From: Siniperca chuatsi
Lineage: Eukaryota > Chordata > Actinopteri > Centrarchiformes > Sinipercidae
Direction: 5' to 3'
Assembly: GCF_020085105.1 (NCBI RefSeq)
Contig: NC_058046.1
Coordinates: 23,587,675 to 23,651,674 of the forward strand
Length of the DNA stretch: 64,000 nucleotides
Below, piece after piece: positions 52,457 to 64,000 of this stretch (its first letter is position 1; every line of letters begins with the position of its first letter). The translations under genes were made by a program, and so were the position numbers. Below the pieces are notes generated by a model, which worked only from the letters and a program-made list of their open reading frames with translations, was not told where the DNA came from and searched no databases.

Positions 52457-53587
52457 AAACACACATTTACAATCTATAACTATTATAAGTATTTCTTTCT
52501 AGTATATCATACATTCTATAAATTATTTTTTTTTACTTTGGGGATACTGACTGATTTCTCAGACTTCTTGGCTGTAAATGCACAAAGTGAATGACACAAT
52601 TATCATAATAACCAAATTCAAATTGTGTTCGTCCATTCACATTCTGCTTGCAGTTCATTGAGAAGAAAGTTGAGTTGGGAGCACTGTGAAAGCTCGCTAA
52701 TGACCTCTAGTGTTTGCTTTTAGTCACCGCAGACGATCTGTAGTGAAGGCGAACCAGGTTCTCCCACATCTTAAAACTTATTCTATATTCAATTGGGGTT
52801 GATTATCTGCTAAACATATCTATTTAATTCAGTTTGTAGAAAATATAAACTCTGTTGGTCTTCATGATGTGTTTAAATGGCTCATGCATGTTGGACCCTG
52901 TGCATGAAATGACTTGAAAACTGAACCAAGAATCAGTCTGTGTGACCTTTAACGTCATTATCTGCTGGGATTTAAATGAAATAGTCCAGCCATGTGTAAT
53001 AATGCTGTGTAACTGGTTTGCTGATATTATAATTAAAGCACTGAAAATGATAATCACACTCTTGTTTTTTTTTCATCTATTCCCAGCATTAGTTATTCTC
53101 TTATACATGCTGGAAAGAATGGAGTAAGGCGCTCTCTGGACAAAAATGTAAGTTAACATCACACACTCTGACCACTAATTCTACTTTTACATTACCAGTG
53201 ACACAGACTTACAATGAATAAATACCGCATAATATTCATGTTGATAATTTCTGACAATATCCCTGATTGTCTTGGTCCTTTTCTAGCATGGGCATTAAAT
53301 GGCCCCTGTATCAGTGCTGTAATCCAAACATTGTCATTTAACATTTTGTTTTTCTGCCATCCATCAGAGTGGCACACTTTTCATGAACACTGATTATGTA
53401 GGATGTAGTAGTGTGCAAGTACTTAGAGAAAGGCTGCTTAGGAGGTTGAAAAATCACCGATAGATTGTATGTAGTTCAACTTCCTGTTCAGATGATCTGC
53501 TTGTTACTGATAATGTTGGATTTTGCAGTCAGCTTTTGTTGCTGTTTAGTGCCTATAATTGCTTTGAAGACTGTCAGACTGTACTGA

Positions 53588-53593
53588 TTTATT
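53588..53593 (-). promoter_or_regulatory. probable lzts3 polyadenylation signal
   Basis: Minus-strand AATAAA about 110 bp after the lzts3 stop codon. Confidence 0.4.
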
Positions 53594-53701
53594 CTATTGT
53601 AGACTGAAATGTTTTTCATCTGTATGCTGAAGTGGTTTTGTGTGAGAGGCCTTGTCACTGTGAGTGTATTGAACTGGACAATTAGTTTCATGGAGCTTTA
53701 G

Positions 53702-60399
<6,698 letters not shown>

Positions 60400-62001
60400 A
60401 GTGGGGGTCAAAGGTCAGGGATTAGAGGTTAGGAGTCAGGATTGGGGAGGGTCACAGATACATTTGGAAGTAGTGTGGGTCATCACAACCTAATGCAGGT
60501 AGTGGGGGCACACACACTAGAGGAACACAGAAAAACGAAAGGAGTTATACAATATTGTAACTGCATAATGACTAGTTATACAATAATATTTAATGCAGAA
60601 TAGATTCCAACCCACATACAAGGGCAGCGTGGTCCTCCCACCATGATTAAAATGAAAAGGGTCAGACAGATAAGTCTGGACAATTTTACATATAGTGACG
60701 GTATAAATGAAGTTTAAAAATATAACCTGTCCTCCAGTTAAATGATAAAATCACAGTGTTACTTTCTGTTTATGGCATCTATTTATTATGTACAGAGTTT
60801 GTAGATAAGAGTGAGTTATTTTTGACTATTTTGTTTGTGTGTATGAGATGCTGGGTGAAGAGGTCACTCACACCAATCCAGTGCAAAACAGAAACTACAC
60901 TGGATTTTGTGTCCATTAGCATCATTGAACTGGAGGAGGGTATTTGTTAGGGATTTTTTTGTTGCATTTATTGTGGACACAAATACAGGAACACCTGCAT
61001 AAAACAGGTCTAATATAATACAAAACAACAGCCCTGCAATAAACACAATGTGTTTTTTTGTGAAGCTTCAGTTCAGTTTTCTTTCACTCTGTATCAGATA
61101 GATATTGCTGAAATTTGCTTTACTTCCTCATTGTTTAGGGTTCCACAAACTCCACTGCTGTATGTGTTAAAATAATAATTATAATAATTGCTAAATCAAA
61201 CAAGTTTTTCCATTTAGATATTTTTTCTTTTCTTTTTATCCTATTAAATACCAATATGTAGTAAATTATTTAAGAGGTAACCCTTCCCATTGCCCTAAAC
61301 TGGGCTTGGATATTTAATAAGGGTGACAAAATATGGACAGGACTGTAAAGCATTGCAATTACACCAAACAAGAAAATATTTCATGGTTTATATGTTACAT
61401 GGGCCATGCATTAACAAATATATATTAGTAAAAAAAGTAATTCACAGACAAAGAAACGTCTGTGTACTATCCCACATTTGGGGTCAATTACACCTCAGAG
61501 GTCGAGCTTCCTTATGAGCAGTTATTAACAGAAATCCAAATAGATTTATTTGGGTTTAGGGTGGTGCTGTGTAAAAGGCAACACTAATCACAGATATAGA
61601 GCATCAAAATCAAGTTTATAAGCAATCCTTATAAAAATAGGAAAAGTCATGAAGTATCGAGCTGATAAAACAATGTTTTAGAGCTGTTTAAGAGAATAGA
61701 ACAGAACATTAGCGTTAAGTAACTTTAGAGTTATGGCAGCTTTTTAAGCTGTAGTCATTGGTGGTACATTGGCTTGCTTTACAGAATAACTGGATCACCT
61801 TACATTAAAGTTCAGTACAATCCAACGCAAAAATACCACAAACTATGGCCTAAAAGTTGCCATAGAGCTTTGCCAGCACCTCTCTAACACAGTCTCAATA
61901 TTAACATCTCAACATTGTAAACTACTCAGAAGAAAGTGCTGTATTAGTTTGCATGAGGCTGCAGTGTACAGGTATTCCTGTTAATGTGTCCACCGAGTAT
62001 A

Positions 62002-62185
62002 CACTCAGTTGCCAGTTTATTAGGTACATCTAGCTAAAATTTATGCAGACTAATACAACACTTCTGCAATAAATCCTACCTTCATGAATTTTTTGTTGAA
62101 GCTCTTCTATAGAGAAGTTGATTCAACTTTATAGTCATTTTGGAGGCTATAGTTTGTGGTGCTGTTGAATTGTATTTTGTTATAC
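62002..62185 (+). repeat. TTTATTAGGTACA repeat, copy A
   Basis: Begins CACTCAGTTGCCAGTTTATT, then AGGTACATC; continues through AATAAATCCTACCTTCATGA to TTGTGGTGCTGTTGAATTGT. It is a repeat family widespread in fish. Confidence 0.75.
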
Positions 62186-62548
62186 TCAACGCTGGATTAC
62201 CAATTGGGCTAAGCGGCAACTGCTAAGAGTCAGAGTCAGAATCAGTCTGTGTGGCAGTTACTTTGGGGAAATATGCACCAATAAAACATAATAAAAACTG
62301 AAATGGTAAATGCCTGTTGGCTCTCGCATTAGATCTAATCTCCAGGTGCTGTCTTACAGAGGGGCACTTTATCAAAATCTACTATAATACCTTTACTATT
62401 TACTATATTCTAAGTTGCTATTATATTCCACGGTGCATAAAAAGGCCCCCCTAACAGGTTTATCTGACCCTGGTGATTCAGAGAGGTCTTTCTCATATCT
62501 AGTCTAGCTTTATTGATATAAATTTTAGAAGCACTTCTTAGGATAACA

Positions 62549-62710
62549 GAATACAAATCAACAGCACCACAAACTACAGCCTCCAGTGTGACCATAACTT
62601 TGAATCAACATCTCTCTAAAACAGATTCAACAAAGGATTTATTGCAGGACTGTTGTATTAGAGTGAAATATTTGTAGCTTGGGGTACCTAATAACTGTAA
62701 ACTGAGTGTA
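62549..62710 (-). repeat. TTTATTAGGTACA repeat, copy B (inverted)
   Basis: Reverse complement of copy A: AACAGCACCACAAACTACAG, GGATTTATTGCAGGACTGTT, then GGTACCTAATAACTGTAAAC and TGAGTGTAT. With copy A it forms an inverted pair about 360 bp apart. Confidence 0.75.
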
Positions 62711-62833
62711 TGTTCAGAGGCTGTCATTTGCCATGTAGTTGATTGCATTATACTGAGAGGAATGTCTAGTATTTTATATTCATTTATATCAGCGAGCGTA
62801 TATATAACTAAATATTAGAAACACCTCTCAGTG

Positions 62834-62960
62834 GGTGTCCTGGTGGTCTAGAGGTTTAAGATTCTGACTTGAGTCTGGCCTAGGACCTTTGTTGCACGTC
62901 ATCTACAACTCTTTCCCTTCGTTTCCTGTTAGCCATTCACTATCTCCTATAGTAAAGGCA
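62834..62960 (+). mobile_element. tRNA-derived SINE
   Basis: Starts with an A-box-like TGGTGGTCTAGAGGTTTAAG, then CTAGGACCTTTGTTGCACGT, CATCTACAACTCTTTCCCTT and TTTCCTGTTAG, ending TAGTAAAGGCAGAAATG. This order is that of a common percomorph tRNA-derived SINE. The B box is degraded. Confidence 0.65.
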
Positions 62961-62973
62961 GAAATGTTCAAAC

Positions 62974-63165
62974 ATACTGAGAGAAACGCAATAATTCAAC
63001 ATCATCACAAACTGCAGCCTCCAAAATAACCATAAAATTGAATTAACAACTAAAACGGAATATTTAACCTTCATGAAGGTAGGATTTATTGCAGGACTGT
63101 TGTATTAGACTGCATTAGTTTTAGATAGGTGTACCTAATAAACTGGCAGGTCAGCGGAGTATACA
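62974..63165 (-). repeat. TTTATTAGGTACA repeat, copy C (inverted)
   Basis: Same family and orientation as copy B: CACAAACTGCAGCCTCCAAA, CTTCATGAAGGTAGGATTTA, GTGTACCTAATAAACTGGCA. It directly follows the SINE. Confidence 0.75.
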
Positions 63166-63479
63166 CACATATGGTTGTGGGGGAATAAGAGGACTGTGTG
63201 GTTGCAAAAATAAATCTGTTTGTATACAGGCTCTTATGTTTATATGACTATAATCTGTAGCCATCAACTATACTGAATTACAACATCAAGTATTTAAGAG
63301 CTTGCTCACATATGAAGAAAAAAATCATACAGTAAGATATTACCCTGGTTTAGATAGATAGATAGAGACACAGTCATGCCAGTGCACCCCCTCTTCTCAG
63401 CCCGTTTACTAGAGGTTTACTTCCACTTGGGTGAATAGTAGTAGTAGTGAAACACTGCCTATCTATCTGCTGCTCTGCC

Positions 63480-64000
63480 TCAGTCCCCTCCCCTCACGAC
63501 TCCCACCCTCTCTCTCCCTTTTTCTCTGCATCCCTGGGCGGCAAGGGCGGCTTTAGCAGCATCCGCATCAAGCCCTGAATCGACTGCGCTCCCAAACAAT
63601 TACTCGCTAGGCCTGTGACAAGAAACAAACGCACGACCCTCGCTGAATAAAAAATAATACATCTAAATTAAAATGCACAGCGTCATTGACATTGACGACA
63701 GTAGCTTTGATTTACCGATTGTAGCATCCTGGCGGTCCATCATCAAAGGCTACTCACTATTTTGCAGCTCGGCGGTTTGTAAGATGGCAGCCTCAATAAA
63801 CAATATTGTCACAAGACAGCAACGCAAGTCCTGCTCAGTCGGGCTCTGAATTATTCTGCGATGTTACCGTGGGTCGGTAATATTAGGGATGCTGTCTTCG
63901 ACCGCTGTCAGCGTCGGATGCTGATGATGGAGTCGGTCGGTTGATACGCGCATCAGCTGAGAGACACACACCCACCTCTGGTCCCGCCCCTCTGGCTGCA
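63480..64000 (-). promoter_or_regulatory. GC/CpG-richer candidate lzts3 promoter or 5' exon region
   Basis: The last 500 bp are clearly richer in G+C and CpG than the preceding 3 kb and contain GGGCGG-type words and an AAGATGGCAGC (YY1-like) site near 63782. It is the likely promoter or non-coding first exon of lzts3, though it might belong to a gene to the right. No coding exon is seen. Confidence 0.35.

Larger units (their letters stand above)
48656..53701. other. ubox5-lzts3 intergenic region
   Basis: About 5 kb containing several miniature transposons (48830-49186, 49390-50150, 51170-51273), a likely ubox5 promoter zone with GCTAACG/GCTAGC words (50340-50640), and a (CA)n tract (52426-52454). 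FASTKD5, a human 20p13 neighbour, is not visible. The 145-codon frame 50646-51083 is discussed under findings. The left end of the lzts3 3' UTR should lie near 53590. Confidence 0.5.
60400..63480. other. lzts3 upstream region with interspersed repeats
   Basis: AT-rich 3.1 kb upstream of the lzts3 ATG, presumably 5' intron or flank. It contains three copies of one repeat in two orientations (62002-62185, 62549-62710, 62974-63165) and a tRNA-type SINE (62834-62960). I see no coding exon. Confidence 0.5.

Noticed and set aside
52381-52470. CA-rich tract as a CRISPR-like or satellite array
   Set aside because: A simple dinucleotide microsatellite with no unique spacers.

Overview
This is nuclear DNA from a vertebrate, most likely a percomorph teleost fish. 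The genes are split into many GT-AG exons and the DNA is AT-rich. The window carries fish-type repeats (two hAT-like miniature elements with 8-bp target duplications, LINE tails ending in an AATAAAG-type tail, a tRNA-derived SINE). One gene encodes a vasotocin precursor, which non-mammalian vertebrates use in place of vasopressin. I found no prokaryotic, viral, CRISPR or tRNA-gene features.

Left block (1-28.9 kb). Four genes follow the order of human 9q22: cdc14b (+, 5' end outside the window), habp4 (-), znf367 (+) and slc35d2 (-). cdc14b/habp4 and znf367/slc35d2 are tail-to-tail pairs with very close or overlapping 3' ends; habp4/znf367 are head-to-head across 3.3 kb. cdc14b keeps two alternative C-terminal exons: a hydrophobic tail known from CDC14B, and an exon that resembles CDC14A instead. 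znf367 sits behind eight CCAAT boxes in 240 bp.

Middle (28.9-39.9 kb). This is a gene-poor, repeat-bearing stretch with L1-type relics and hAT miniature elements. It holds one small three-exon CC chemokine gene (-) of the CCL27/28 type.

Right block (40-64 kb). Three genes, all on the minus strand, match human 20p13: avp (vasotocin-neurophysin), ubox5 (U-box/RING E3 ligase) and lzts3 (postsynaptic coiled-coil scaffold). All three have complete coding sequences here. lzts3 is enlarged to about 1046 codons by an Arg-Glu tract and a 15-copy hexapeptide tandem repeat.

The genes do not form an operon-like unit: they cover mitotic/nucleolar phosphatase, RNA-binding, transcription, sugar-nucleotide transport, chemokine, neurohormone, ubiquitin and synaptic functions. 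The most notable points are the joining of two human-separate synteny blocks, the CDC14A-like exon in cdc14b, the lzts3 low-complexity expansions, the znf367 CCAAT array, a G-quadruplex motif forming the avp intron-2 acceptor tract, and a perfect 22-bp hairpin beside a habp4 splice donor. I did not find an unmistakably new biological system; most of the window is ordinary teleost gene space. Exon boundaries were read by eye from splice sites, reading phase and remembered family sequences, and have not been checked by alignment or RNA data.
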